A stretch of 17,795 nucleotides of DNA, from positions 1-17,795 of the forward strand of contig CAZGZR010000052.1 of NCBI GenBank assembly GCA_964529745.1, written 5' to 3'. The stretch is from RBG-16-57-9 sp964529745 (GTDB lineage: Archaea > Thermoproteota > Bathyarchaeia > TCS64). Positions 5,446 through 13,041 of the stretch are shown here, piece after piece. The notes beneath the pieces were generated by a model. It did not search any database. It was not told the origin of the DNA and worked only from the letters and a program-made list of their open reading frames with translations. Numbering within the stretch: the stretch's first letter is position 1; each line of letters begins with the position of its first letter. A program made the position numbers and the translations under genes.

Positions 5446-6209
5446 CGCTCTTCCTCCTCCAGGAAGTCGTCGTTCACCTCTCCGCTGAAGACGCGGAGCC
5501 TGTTGAGGATGTACTCCTTGCTGTAGCCTTTCTCCAGCAGCATGTCGAACTCCGCAGCGAAGCCGCTGCCAGATTCCACGGGGCCCCTACATCCGATGCA
5601 GTCCAGCCCCAGACCGGGGCACCTAGCGTCGCAGCCCGCCCTGATTACGGGGCCCAGGCAGGGCTTCCCTTGCTCGACTATGACGCATGGGTACTCGTTG
5701 AGCTTGCACTCGACGCAGACGGGGTACGTGAAGCTCGTCGGGGTGTCGCCGTGGAGCAGAGACGTTATGGCTCTGAGGGTCTCCTCTTTCTCGACGGGGC
5801 AGCCGGGTATGTTGATGTCCACGTCCACGTACTCGCTTATGGGCTTGCTGAGCCTGGCATCGAAGTACCCAGGCTCGACGCCGTAGACCTCCCTCAGCCT
5901 TTCGTCAATTGATCCCTCGTCGTTCCTCATGGCCTGTATGCCGCCCTCGACGGCGCAGTTCCCGAAGGCTATGACGATCTTGCTGCGTTCACGTATCTCC
6001 TTGAGGTGCTTCAGATCGGTCTCGGTGGAGACGCTACCTTCCACGAAGGCTATGTCCACTGGTCCCTCCTCCTGGTGGCTGCTTCCCTCCTGGAAGTCCA
6101 CGATGTGGATGTGGCTCACCAGGTCGAGGAGCTGGTCCTCCATGTTGAGTATCTGGAGCTGGTCTCCTGCGCAGCCCGTGAGGCTGAATATTCCTACTCT
6201 AGGCTTCAT
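5442..6209 (-). CDS. hydD: Group 3b [NiFe]-hydrogenase, small (delta) subunit
   Basis: This 255-residue electron-transfer subunit should carry three [4Fe-4S] clusters. It starts MKPRVGIFSLTGCAGDQ, with C13 as the first proximal-cluster ligand. FGNCAVEGG and INIPGCPVEKEE supply further proximal ligands. A cysteine-rich C-terminal part (CVECKLNEYPC, GKPCLGPVIRAGCDARCPG, LDCIGCRGP) serves the medial and distal clusters. There is no twin-arginine signal, so the complex is cytoplasmic. The frame is open much further upstream, but that extension only shadows the gamma gene. The ATG at 6209 shares one base with the gamma stop (TGATG) and has a Shine-Dalgarno-like GGGGATGATC before it. The last residues are very acidic (DDFLEEEER). 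Confidence 0.95.
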   Translation of the reverse strand: MKPRVGIFSLTGCAGDQLQILNMEDQLLDLVSHIHIVDFQEGSSHQEEGPVDIAFVEGSVSTETDLKHLKEIRERSKIVIAFGNCAVEGGIQAMRNDEGSIDERLREVYGVEPGYFDARLSKPISEYVDVDINIPGCPVEKEETLRAITSLLHGDTPTSFTYPVCVECKLNEYPCVIVEQGKPCLGPVIRAGCDARCPGLGLDCIGCRGPVESGSGFAAEFDMLLEKGYSKEYILNRLRVFSGEVNDDFLEEEER

Positions 6210-7090
6210 CAGATCATCCCCTTGGTGTTCATGGCATCCCACAGCGTGAACACCGGGCCGTCCTTGCAGACGTACTTGATGCTCTTGCCCGTGCCCACAA
6301 TGCAGTGGCCGCACTGGCCGACGCCGCAGCGCATGCGCCTCTCCAGCGTCATGTAGACCCGCTCGGGCCTGAAGTTCAGGTTCTCCAGCTCCATGATGGT
6401 GAACTTGTACATTATGGGCGGGCCGCCGATGACGGCGTAGGTCTTCTTGGATGGCTGGTCGATCTTCTGGAATAGGCTCGTCACCATGCCGTGCATGCAC
6501 CTGTCGTCTCTCTCGCACTCCAGCTCGTAGCAGACGGGGTCTTCCTCGTCCTCGTAGCTCAGGTAGAACTTGACGCCCATGCTGTCGCCGTTCCTGAATA
6601 GGTCGAGCATGTCCTCCTTGAACAGCATCAGGTCGTAGCAGCGCACGCCGTAGAGGAGGGAGATGTCGCCGTACCTCTCCCTGTTCTGAAGCGCGTACTG
6701 GAGGACGCCCCTTATGGGGGCGATGCCGAGGCCGCCCGCGACGAGTAGGAGGTCGTTTCCCTCGTAGAGGTCCATGGGGAAGCCGTTCCCGTAGGGGCCT
6801 CTGCCCCAAACGGTGTCGCCCACCTTAAGGCCGTGGATGGCGTTGGTCACCCTCCCCGCGTTCCTTATGCAGAACTCCAGCTCACGCTCGTCGCCCTGGG
6901 CGGTGCATATGCTTATCGGGGCCTCCCCGACGCCCATGACCCCGAGCTTAACGAACTGGCCGGGCATGTACCTGAAGCCCTCCGCGTAATCGGGGTCCTG
7001 GAACTCTATGGTGAACAGCTTCTCTATATCGGTCATCTCCTCGATGCCGGTTATCCTGGCCTTAACCGGCCTAAGCGTGTTATCATTCAC
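6209..7090 (-). CDS. hydG: Group 3b hydrogenase gamma subunit (FAD/NAD(P) and [2Fe-2S])
   Basis: This 293-residue flavoprotein is of the ferredoxin-reductase/dihydroorotate-dehydrogenase-B electron-transfer type. The N-terminal beta barrel ends with GEAPISICTA, the flavin-binding strand. WGRGPYGNGFP follows, and LLVAGGLGIAPIRGVL is the nucleotide-binding loop. VIGGPPIMYKF lies near the C-terminal NAD(P) domain. The last 45 residues hold CGVGQCGHC plus a later C in YVCKDGPVF, a [2Fe-2S] site. It exchanges electrons between NAD(P)H and the iron-sulfur chain of the delta subunit. The start is GTG at 7090, overlapping the stop of the beta gene (GTGA). An ATG four bases downstream is out of frame. 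Confidence 0.93.
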   Translation of the reverse strand: MNDNTLRPVKARITGIEEMTDIEKLFTIEFQDPDYAEGFRYMPGQFVKLGVMGVGEAPISICTAQGDERELEFCIRNAGRVTNAIHGLKVGDTVWGRGPYGNGFPMDLYEGNDLLLVAGGLGIAPIRGVLQYALQNRERYGDISLLYGVRCYDLMLFKEDMLDLFRNGDSMGVKFYLSYEDEEDPVCYELECERDDRCMHGMVTSLFQKIDQPSKKTYAVIGGPPIMYKFTIMELENLNFRPERVYMTLERRMRCGVGQCGHCIVGTGKSIKYVCKDGPVFTLWDAMNTKGMI

Positions 7091-8100
7091 TCTATGTCAC
7101 CTCGTACCTTCTTCATGACTTCAACGTAGTCGATGTCCGCCGGGCAGAAGACCGTGCAGCGCCCGCAGCCCACGCAGTTGGTCATGTCCTCGCGGAGGCT
7201 CCCCTTGCAGTTGAACCTGTTTCGTATTCTCTCGCGTGTGGTGGGCCTGAAGTTGTGGCCCCCGGCCACCAGGCCGTGGTCCTTCAGCATGCACGAGTAC
7301 CATTTCCTGACCCTCTCACCGGTGTTGAGGTCCAGGTTTATCTGGTCCACGACGTCGTAGCACCGGCACCGCGGACAAACCAGGTTGCATGAGCCGCAGC
7401 CGAGGCACCTGTCTCCGTACTCGGCCCAGACCTCGCTCTCGTAAGCCATGTCGAGGTAATCCTGGAGGCCGGACATCTCAAGCTCCCTCGTGAAGGAAGT
7501 GAGCCTCTCCCTCTCCGCCTCCCTGAAGGCGTCGAAGTGGCTCGGCTCCGCCTCCTCGAACAGGCTCGGGTGTGTCTCGATGAACTCGTGGCCCTTGAGG
7601 GAACCCACGCGGACGAAGTAGCTGTCGCCGATGTCGTGGAGGAAAAGCTCGAACCCTTCCTGGGCGTAGCTGGTGCCCGTGGACTTGCAGAAACAGTACT
7701 CGTCGGGGACGCAGCTCACGCCGACTATGAAGGACCTCTCCTTCCTATCCAGGTAGTACTTGTCCGGCAGCTCCTCCGTGAACACCTTCGCCAGGAGGTT
7801 CAAGGCGTATATGTCGCAGGAGTGAACCCCGAGGAGCACTATACATTCCTCGCTCATAGGCGGCTCCGTGTAAGTCTCCTCGTCGATGTTGAACTCGAAT
7901 AAGACCTCCTCCTGGTGGATGAAGAGCTTCTTCGGTGGTATCATGGTCCTCGTATACGAGAGGTCGATGTCATCCAGGCTCTCGACCTCCTTGAAGGAGT
8001 GAGCCTTCTCGCTAGTCTTGACCGGGGCGTAGAGGTCGCCGTACTCCCCGAGGGCGTCCACCAGGTCGCCTAAGCTAGACTTAGCGAGTATCTTTATCAT
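7087..8100 (-). CDS. hydB: Group 3b hydrogenase beta subunit (two [4Fe-4S])
   Basis: This 337-residue iron-sulfur subunit begins MIKILAKSSLGDLVDAL. Two ferredoxin-like cysteine sets are visible: CLGCGSCNLVCPRCRC at about residues 227-242 and CVGCGRCTVFCP at about 308-319. SCVPDEYCFCKS adds three more cysteines. It belongs with the sulfhydrogenase beta subunits, which pass electrons between the flavin subunit and external acceptors and have been linked to sulfur reduction. The frame can start at a TTG at 8124. I prefer the ATG at 8100 because GTGAT lies just before it and a TATA-like TGTTATTTGA (about 8127) would place the transcript start near 8100. It is the first gene of the four-gene operon. 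Confidence 0.9.
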   Translation of the reverse strand: MIKILAKSSLGDLVDALGEYGDLYAPVKTSEKAHSFKEVESLDDIDLSYTRTMIPPKKLFIHQEEVLFEFNIDEETYTEPPMSEECIVLLGVHSCDIYALNLLAKVFTEELPDKYYLDRKERSFIVGVSCVPDEYCFCKSTGTSYAQEGFELFLHDIGDSYFVRVGSLKGHEFIETHPSLFEEAEPSHFDAFREAERERLTSFTRELEMSGLQDYLDMAYESEVWAEYGDRCLGCGSCNLVCPRCRCYDVVDQINLDLNTGERVRKWYSCMLKDHGLVAGGHNFRPTTRERIRNRFNCKGSLREDMTNCVGCGRCTVFCPADIDYVEVMKKVRGDIE

Positions 8101-8104
8101 ATCA

Positions 8105-8116
8105 CTCAAATTTGAG
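8105..8116. promoter_or_regulatory. Palindrome at the hydrogenase operon start, candidate operator
   Basis: CTCAAATTTGAG is a perfect 12-base palindrome 5 to 16 bases upstream of the preferred hydB ATG. It would overlap the predicted transcription start or ribosome site. A dimeric repressor bound here would block the operon. Confidence 0.4.
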
Positions 8117-8144
8117 CACTTCAAATAACACTATGATGCTCACT

Positions 8145-8157
8145 AATAACAGTTATT
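8145..8157. promoter_or_regulatory. Second short dyad upstream of the hydrogenase operon
   Basis: AATAAC-A-GTTATT is a perfect 6-base dyad with a one-base centre, about 45 bases upstream of hydB. It could be a regulator site upstream of the TATA region; it differs in sequence from the palindrome at 8105. Confidence 0.25.
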
Positions 8158-8226
8158 CACGGCAAAAAACGTTGAACAGACAGAGAAAATTGACTTTTTA
8201 GGGTAAATAAAACAGTAAAAGAGAGG

Positions 8227-8979
8227 CTAGAGGCCGCAGAGCTTCATGAGGTTCTCGGTGGCGGCTGTCCCCACCTCCTTCCTTGTGAGCCCCTTCAGCT
8301 CCCCGATCTTGTCGCAGACCGTTAATACACCCTGTGGGTCTCCCGAGTCGGTCTCCGTGAGCAGGTAGTCCATAGGCAGCTTCTTCACGGCCTCGAGGAA
8401 GCCTGGCTCGGCTTCCTCCAATGACCTCAGACCGATCGAGAGATAGATGCCTTCGTCCACGCCTCTCTCGGCGTAGCCCAAGTCCTTGCTGAACCCGTGG
8501 ATGGCTAACCCCGTCTCGACACTACCATGATCCAGCATGATGTCTATGATCTCGGTCCCCTCTGCCCTGTCGTGGACTATCGCCGGGACGCCGAGGCTCT
8601 CGGCTAGCCTCAGCTGGCGTTCGAAGCTCCCTATCTGGGTTTCCCTGTCGATGTACCTGTCCTCTCTGACCCACTCCTTGGTCATGCGGCCCTTGAAGTC
8701 GAGCCCTATCTCACTCACTGCGACGACCTCGGGCTCCCGGGCGAGCTCCCTGAACCGTCTCTCTACAGCTGGTGTGTACTCGTCGGCGTACCATGGGTGT
8801 ATCCCGACGCATCCCTTGATGATGTCCCATTTCTTGGCCGAGGCGGCCGCCTCCATGGACGAGTTCAGATCGATGCCTGAGGTCAAGAGGAGCGTGAACC
8901 CGACTTTCCTCGCTTTCCCGATGACCTCGTCAGTGACCCCGCTCAGGTGACAGTGGCTCTCTGAGTACATGTAACTCAT
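8227..8979 (-). CDS. TatD-family metal-dependent hydrolase (putative deoxyribonuclease)
   Basis: This 250-residue TIM-barrel hydrolase shows the series of metal-binding motifs expected of TatD: HCH (H9, H11), VGIHPW, SEIGLDF, IVHDRA, AIHGFSK and TETDSG. TatD proteins are two-metal phosphodiesterases acting on DNA ends; archaeal members are poorly characterised, so the substrate is inferred. The ATG at 8979 is preferred, with ATG at residue 4 as an alternative. It lies on the same strand as the hydrogenase operon, 127 bases upstream of it, but that gap holds a separate promoter region. Confidence 0.85.
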   Translation of the reverse strand: MSYMYSESHCHLSGVTDEVIGKARKVGFTLLLTSGIDLNSSMEAAASAKKWDIIKGCVGIHPWYADEYTPAVERRFRELAREPEVVAVSEIGLDFKGRMTKEWVREDRYIDRETQIGSFERQLRLAESLGVPAIVHDRAEGTEIIDIMLDHGSVETGLAIHGFSKDLGYAERGVDEGIYLSIGLRSLEEAEPGFLEAVKKLPMDYLLTETDSGDPQGVLTVCDKIGELKGLTRKEVGTAATENLMKLCGL

Positions 8980-9082
8980 GGAACGTTGAGGGACACAGGG
9001 AAAAAGAGTTTCCTTTTCATCCCGAGGCGGAGACCCATGAATCCTCCGGCGGCGGCCTTCATCGTTGACGAGGGCACGGAGG

Positions 9083-9976
9083 CTAGAGTTCGCTGGACGG
9101 CTTGTAGCTGTTGTAGAGGTCTATCATGGCGATGTTGCCGATGGCGCCCATGAGGAAGCTGAGGTACTGCCCGACGTACGGCACGAACCCCAGCGCGACT
9201 GCTATCAACGCCATCAGCATGCCCAGCCCTATGTAGGTCCAGAAGCTGCCCCGGGTGAACCTGACTGTCTTCCTGAGCGAGGGAACGAACCCCTCGTCCT
9301 CTCCCACCATCACAATGAAGGTGGGGGCCGCGAGTATGGCGACCACCGTCATGCCGATCATCACCGAGAAGAACAGGAGGGCCGCGAAGCCGCCCCCCAT
9401 GGACTCGTTGAATACGAGGAACGCGACGGCCACGCCTGAGGCCGCCGCGAAGAACACTGTCATGAGTATGGACGCGTACAGGAACCGCAGGAGACGTCCT
9501 CCGACGTAGCTGAAGCTCTCCAGTAGCAGGGGCTCCTCGCCGCGCACCGCCCTCCAGGAGGCCCTTATCGAGGCCAGGAAGGCTATCCAGGAGACCAGGG
9601 ACAGCGCTATCAAGGCAACCGGGACCCAGCTTATGAAACGCGTGTAGTCGAACTCGAAGCCAAGGGAGGTGTACGAGACGGGTGATACACCCATCTGGGT
9701 GTAAAGGTAGTCCAGCAGCGAGTCGATGAACTCGTTGTAGACGGCCCACGACTCCAGTATCATCTGGCTCACGAAGGCGATAATGATCTCCACCAGGGAG
9801 GGCCCGAAGACCATGGGCTTGTCCCGGGCTACACCGAAGGCGTACTTCAGGTGCTCCACCGCCCCCCGGCGCTCCGGCTCCTCGGGGGCCTTACTGTGGC
9901 GTATCTCGGTGCCGCATCGAGGGCAGTGAACTGTCTCATCCGAGACTTCTAGGCCGCAGCGTGGACAGTAGGGCAG
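9083..9976 (-). CDS. Zinc-ribbon multi-pass membrane protein with CTG start
   Basis: The ATG/GTG-bounded frame would start with GTG at 9859, but coding sequence clearly continues upstream for 39 codons. It encodes a zinc ribbon, YCPRCGLEVSDETVHCPRCG (C4, C7, C18, C21), with the same cysteine spacing as the ribbon of the 11010-12056 protein. In-frame TAG stands immediately before a CTG at 9976, so CTG is the only plausible first codon. GGTG (9986-9983) provides a ribosome site, and TTTAAT at about 10010-10015 a TATA box. The 297-residue product has about five membrane segments, for example VPVALIALSLVSWIAFLASI and GFAALLFFSVMIGMTVVAIL. I do not recognise a named family or function. If the CTG is a base-call error for ATG, the gene is otherwise ordinary. 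Confidence 0.7.
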   Translation of the reverse strand: MPYCPRCGLEVSDETVHCPRCGTEIRHSKAPEEPERRGAVEHLKYAFGVARDKPMVFGPSLVEIIIAFVSQMILESWAVYNEFIDSLLDYLYTQMGVSPVSYTSLGFEFDYTRFISWVPVALIALSLVSWIAFLASIRASWRAVRGEEPLLLESFSYVGGRLLRFLYASILMTVFFAAASGVAVAFLVFNESMGGGFAALLFFSVMIGMTVVAILAAPTFIVMVGEDEGFVPSLRKTVRFTRGSFWTYIGLGMLMALIAVALGFVPYVGQYLSFLMGAIGNIAMIDLYNSYKPSSEL

Positions 9977-10020
9977 CTAAGACACCACGCTAACAGGTAA
10001 TGCGTATGGAATTAAACCTT

Positions 10021-10971
10021 TCAACTCCTCTGGCTGGATACGGCCCTCGCGGTGAGCCTGACGGCCTCCTCGCTGCCGTGCCTGGGGGTCCATCCCAGTC
10101 TCTGCAGGGAGGCCGTGTCCAGCTGCATGAGCTTGACGTCTCCCTTCCACCCCCTCCCGCCGTCCACGCCGCCGGTGAGGCGTATCGTGGCCTCGGGGTG
10201 CCCCGCCTCCTCTTTGACGATCTCGGCTATCCTGAGCACGCTGAGCCTGTCCATGCTCCCCAGGTTGAACACCGAGACCTGATCGGCTGACTCGACGCCC
10301 TTGAGGAAGCCCTCGACGCAGTCGTCTATGTAGAGGTAGGACTTGGACTGAGTGCCGTCCCCCAGCACCTCAAGCATGTCCGGGTTCTCCCTGAGCTTCC
10401 CGACGAAGTCCCATATGACGCCGTGGTTGCTCCTGGGCCCCACCACGTTTGCGAGCCTGTATGTCACTGCCTTGTAGCCGTTCATGGAGGCATATGCGCT
10501 TATCAGCGCCTCGCACGCCAGCTTGGAGGCGCCGTACATGGATATGGGCTTCGTCGGCCCGTACCCCTCGGGCGTCGGAAGCTCATCCGCCTCACCGTAG
10601 ACGGTGCTGGTGGAGGCGAAGACGAGGAGCTCGACGCCGCCGTGCTCGGCGACCGCCTCCAGGAGGCGGTACGTCGCCTCGATGTTCTGGCGGAAATGCT
10701 CCTCCGGGCTTGCCTTGTTGGCCCTGACCTCCGGGTTCGCGGCGAGGTGGAACACCCTGCTGCACCCGTCCACGGCCTCGCCGCAGGCTTCATGGTCGAG
10801 GAGGTCGGCTTCCATGAACTCGAAGCCGGGGTGGCCGATCCATCTTTCGAGGTTGCCTGGCGAGCCCGAGGATAGGTTGTCTATCACCCTTACCCTGTTT
10901 CCCGTCTCCATGAGCCTGTCCACGAGGTGGCTGCCTATGAAGCCGGCTCCGCCTGTCACGAGGGCCTTCAT
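10021..10971 (-). CDS. NAD-dependent sugar-nucleotide epimerase (GalE-like)
   Basis: This 316-residue extended short-chain dehydrogenase has the Rossmann motif GGAGFIG (residues 7-13), D31 in VIDNLSSG to bind NAD ribose, FHLAANPEVR, the catalytic S/T in ASTSTVYGE and Y146-x3-K150 (MYGASK). It most resembles UDP-glucose 4-epimerases of archaea, which interconvert UDP-glucose and UDP-galactose, but related members act on UDP-GlcNAc or dTDP sugars. The frame is open for 43 codons upstream, into the neighbouring gene; that extension is spurious because MKALVTGGAGF is a canonical N-terminus. A TATA-like TTCTTATGGG lies about 30 bases before the ATG. The stop lies 44 bases from the CTG start of the zinc-ribbon gene on the same strand, but the latter has its own TATA box. 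Confidence 0.88.
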   Translation of the reverse strand: MKALVTGGAGFIGSHLVDRLMETGNRVRVIDNLSSGSPGNLERWIGHPGFEFMEADLLDHEACGEAVDGCSRVFHLAANPEVRANKASPEEHFRQNIEATYRLLEAVAEHGGVELLVFASTSTVYGEADELPTPEGYGPTKPISMYGASKLACEALISAYASMNGYKAVTYRLANVVGPRSNHGVIWDFVGKLRENPDMLEVLGDGTQSKSYLYIDDCVEGFLKGVESADQVSVFNLGSMDRLSVLRIAEIVKEEAGHPEATIRLTGGVDGGRGWKGDVKLMQLDTASLQRLGWTPRHGSEEAVRLTARAVSSQRS

Positions 10972-11009
10972 TTGTTTCAAGTGAGAAGCGCGGGGTACCC
11001 ATAAGAAGG

Positions 11010-12056
11010 TTATCTTCGCCCAGTGGAGGGGTAGACGAACAAGGCTATGACGATCTGCGCCCCGACGAAGACGAGGAAAGCGGGGAACAGTATGTTCCAT
11101 GTGAACGCCGAGGTCCCGTAGCGCTTAATCAGGTATACCATGAAGAAGTTGAACACGCCGCCCACCAGGTCCTGGGTGGCGCGCCAGCTGCTCCACCCGG
11201 AGTAGTACCTTACGACGGCGGATATGATGCTCCAGGTCCCCATGGCGGTGAAGAACCAGTAGAGCGGGGGCAGGAGCTCGCCCGGCACCGGTGTCAGCCC
11301 AGACTCAGCCCAGCCGCGTACCCAGCTGAAGAGGACGCGGTGGACGCCCGGGTAGTTCAGCGCGATGGTGGCGACCACCAGCAGGAACACGCCGAACCCT
11401 ATGCCTCCCAGAATGTCTGGTTCACCCCGATCGGAGTCTGTCCAGTGGCCTTGGGACGGGCGGCGGGCGGGGAGCTCGATCCGGAAGCCTCGGAGCAGCG
11501 GCCCTGCGCCGCCTCGCACGACGTATGTCCCCGAGACGCCGTCAGTGAACTTGTCCCGTGGGTCCTCGGTCAACGCCAGACCCATCACTACGTCGATGAA
11601 GAGGGCCAAGACGTGGATCTTGGTGGCGTTCCTCATGAACGCGGCCACGAGGGACGGCTTGCCCCCGCCGGACGCCTCCACCCTGAGTCCCAGAAGCTGC
11701 TTGCCCAGGGACGCCCCGTACATGTACTCCATGAAGGTGAAGTAGATGACCTGGCCCGCCCCGAGTATGAAAGGCAGCCGCCAGACGCCCGTCCAGTCCA
11801 TCCCCCCGGAAAACACGGAACCCACCCACAACGGCAGATAAGCCATCAGTGAGAGCAACGTCCCCACCGCGGCCACGATGAACGAGTCGATGGCGTACGC
11901 AATCACCCTCATCACCCACAGAGTCTGAGCCCCCACGTCGTACGTCAGCCTGCTGAAGCCGGTTCGCCGCCGTGGGGAGCCCAATTCGTGCCCGCATCTC
12001 CTGCAGTAAGAGGCGTCGTCCTGGTTCCACTCGCCGCAGCTAGGGCAACGTACCAT
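11010..12056 (-). CDS. Zinc-ribbon RDD-family membrane protein
   Basis: The 348-residue protein starts MVRCPSCGEW with a zinc ribbon (C4, C7, C18, C21). An RDD-type domain follows: MRVIAYAIDSFIVAAVGTL for the first helix and YGASLGKQLLGLRV for the characteristic loop. After a hydrophilic stretch (about residues 190-220) come three or four further helices, for example GFGVFLLVVATIAL, LYWFFTAMGTWSIISAVV and FLVFVGAQIVIALFVY. RDD proteins are membrane proteins of mostly unknown role; some have been linked to ion or proton exchange. The ATG at 12056 has a TATA-like GTTTAAATC about 26 bases upstream, so it is probably leaderless. Its zinc ribbon matches that of the 9083-9976 protein. Confidence 0.8.
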   Translation of the reverse strand: MVRCPSCGEWNQDDASYCRRCGHELGSPRRRTGFSRLTYDVGAQTLWVMRVIAYAIDSFIVAAVGTLLSLMAYLPLWVGSVFSGGMDWTGVWRLPFILGAGQVIYFTFMEYMYGASLGKQLLGLRVEASGGGKPSLVAAFMRNATKIHVLALFIDVVMGLALTEDPRDKFTDGVSGTYVVRGGAGPLLRGFRIELPARRPSQGHWTDSDRGEPDILGGIGFGVFLLVVATIALNYPGVHRVLFSWVRGWAESGLTPVPGELLPPLYWFFTAMGTWSIISAVVRYYSGWSSWRATQDLVGGVFNFFMVYLIKRYGTSAFTWNILFPAFLVFVGAQIVIALFVYPSTGRR

Positions 12057-12089
12057 GTTATGAGGATGAACGATCGCTCCGATTTAAAC

Positions 12090-12926
12090 CTAAGCCGGTT
12101 TGGAGTCGAAACGCCACTTGAGGTCGAACATGGCGCCGAGGGCCCGGGCGACGCCGGGGTGGAACGTGAGGGCCGCCTCCCTGAGGAAGAACGGGACCCC
12201 CTCCTCCTCCACCAGGAACAGCGCCTTGCCGCCGCCCGCTGGGTCCACTACGCAGCCGCGGATCTCCACCTCGTCGGAGAACCTGACCTCGCACCCATCA
12301 CCATACGCCTCGCGTATGGCGCCGAGGATGGCCTCCTGTTTCTCCCTGTCCGACGCGCTCAGGGTCTCCGGTGACCTCATGAGGACCTTGACGGATACGC
12401 CCCGGCTGAGGGCGTCCGCGAGGTCCTCCTCCACCTGCGTGAAGTACTCCATGGCCCTGGTGGATATGAGCAGCGTCTCCTCCGCCGACCTGTAGAGCTT
12501 CCGCGTCTCCTCAATGGAGACGTCGCCGACGCTGACCACGCGTATGAGGCTGGTCCGCTGCTCGCTCGCCCCAGCCTTCAGGTACATCTCGGAGGCCGCC
12601 GACTCGAACTCGCTCCTGTAGGACTCCACGACGCTAAGTCTCCGCCTGATCTCCTCCCGTGACGCCGAGACCAGGGCGTCGGCTATCTCCTCCGGCGAGA
12701 GCGGGGCGTAGAGGGCGGGGCGGCCCGGCCTCATTATGAGGAGCCCCTTCTGGCTCAGCTCGTCCAGCACGCCGTATATGCGGGCGTTGGGCACGCCGCT
12801 GGCCTTGCTGAGGGTGGTTGCCTTGGTCTCCCCGAGGTACATGAGGTGGGCCAGGGCTGACGCCTGGTACTCGTTGAGGCCCATGTTCATGAGGCTGAAC
12901 TTTACCTTGTTGACCTTGGGCTCCAT
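12090..12926 (-). CDS. TrmB-family transcriptional regulator
   Basis: This 278-residue regulator has an N-terminal winged helix: MGLNEYQASALAHLMYLGE, then ATTLSKASGVPNARIYGVLD as the recognition helix region and GRPALYAPL in the wing. A charged helix (residues 80-115) probably dimerises it. The C-terminal part contains TLLISTRAMEYF, RGVSVKVLMRS and KALFLVEEEG, as in TrmB/PLD-like effector domains. TrmB proteins sense sugars and repress or activate sugar genes in archaea. It is divergent from the UDP-sulfoquinovose synthase gene, and a 20-bp inverted repeat lies between them. The ATG at 12926 has AT-rich CATATGAAC about 26 bases upstream. The effector is unknown; a sugar nucleotide or sugar is a guess from context. 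Confidence 0.88.
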   Translation of the reverse strand: MEPKVNKVKFSLMNMGLNEYQASALAHLMYLGETKATTLSKASGVPNARIYGVLDELSQKGLLIMRPGRPALYAPLSPEEIADALVSASREEIRRRLSVVESYRSEFESAASEMYLKAGASEQRTSLIRVVSVGDVSIEETRKLYRSAEETLLISTRAMEYFTQVEEDLADALSRGVSVKVLMRSPETLSASDREKQEAILGAIREAYGDGCEVRFSDEVEIRGCVVDPAGGGKALFLVEEEGVPFFLREAALTFHPGVARALGAMFDLKWRFDSKPA

Positions 12927-12969
12927 CTTGCTTCCCTATAGGCTTAGGTTGTTCATATGGCTACATAAG

Positions 12970-12978
12970 CTTATAAAC
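12970..12978 (+). promoter_or_regulatory. TATA box of the UDP-sulfoquinovose synthase gene
   Basis: CTTATAAAC is a good archaeal TATA element. The start about 25 bases downstream (about 12998-13001) falls inside the inverted repeat at 12986-13005, leaving a leader of about 42 bases before the ATG at 13042. Confidence 0.55.
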
Positions 12979-12985
12979 AAAAAAC

Positions 12986-13005
12986 TTACTATCTCAAGGT
13001 AGTAA
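12986..13005. promoter_or_regulatory. Inverted repeat at the sqd1 transcription start, candidate TrmB operator
   Basis: TTACTATC-TCAA-GGTAGTAA has 8-base arms that match at 7 of 8 positions. It sits at the predicted transcription start of the + strand gene, where a bound dimer would block RNA polymerase. The divergent TrmB regulator begins about 60 bases away and is the obvious candidate to bind here. Confidence 0.45.
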
Positions 13006-13041
13006 TATCCGATACAGGGTATTGTGATAGGAGAGAGAAGC

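Noticed and set aside
6210..6809. Long N-terminal extension of the hydrogenase small subunit frame
   Set aside because: The extension is rich in Arg, Gly and Pro, shadows the gamma gene, and precedes a canonical small-subunit start at 6209.
10972..11100. 43-codon N-terminal extension of the GalE-like protein
   Set aside because: It overlaps the 3' end of the RDD gene in another frame, and the Rossmann fold normally begins at the internal ATG (MKALVTGG).
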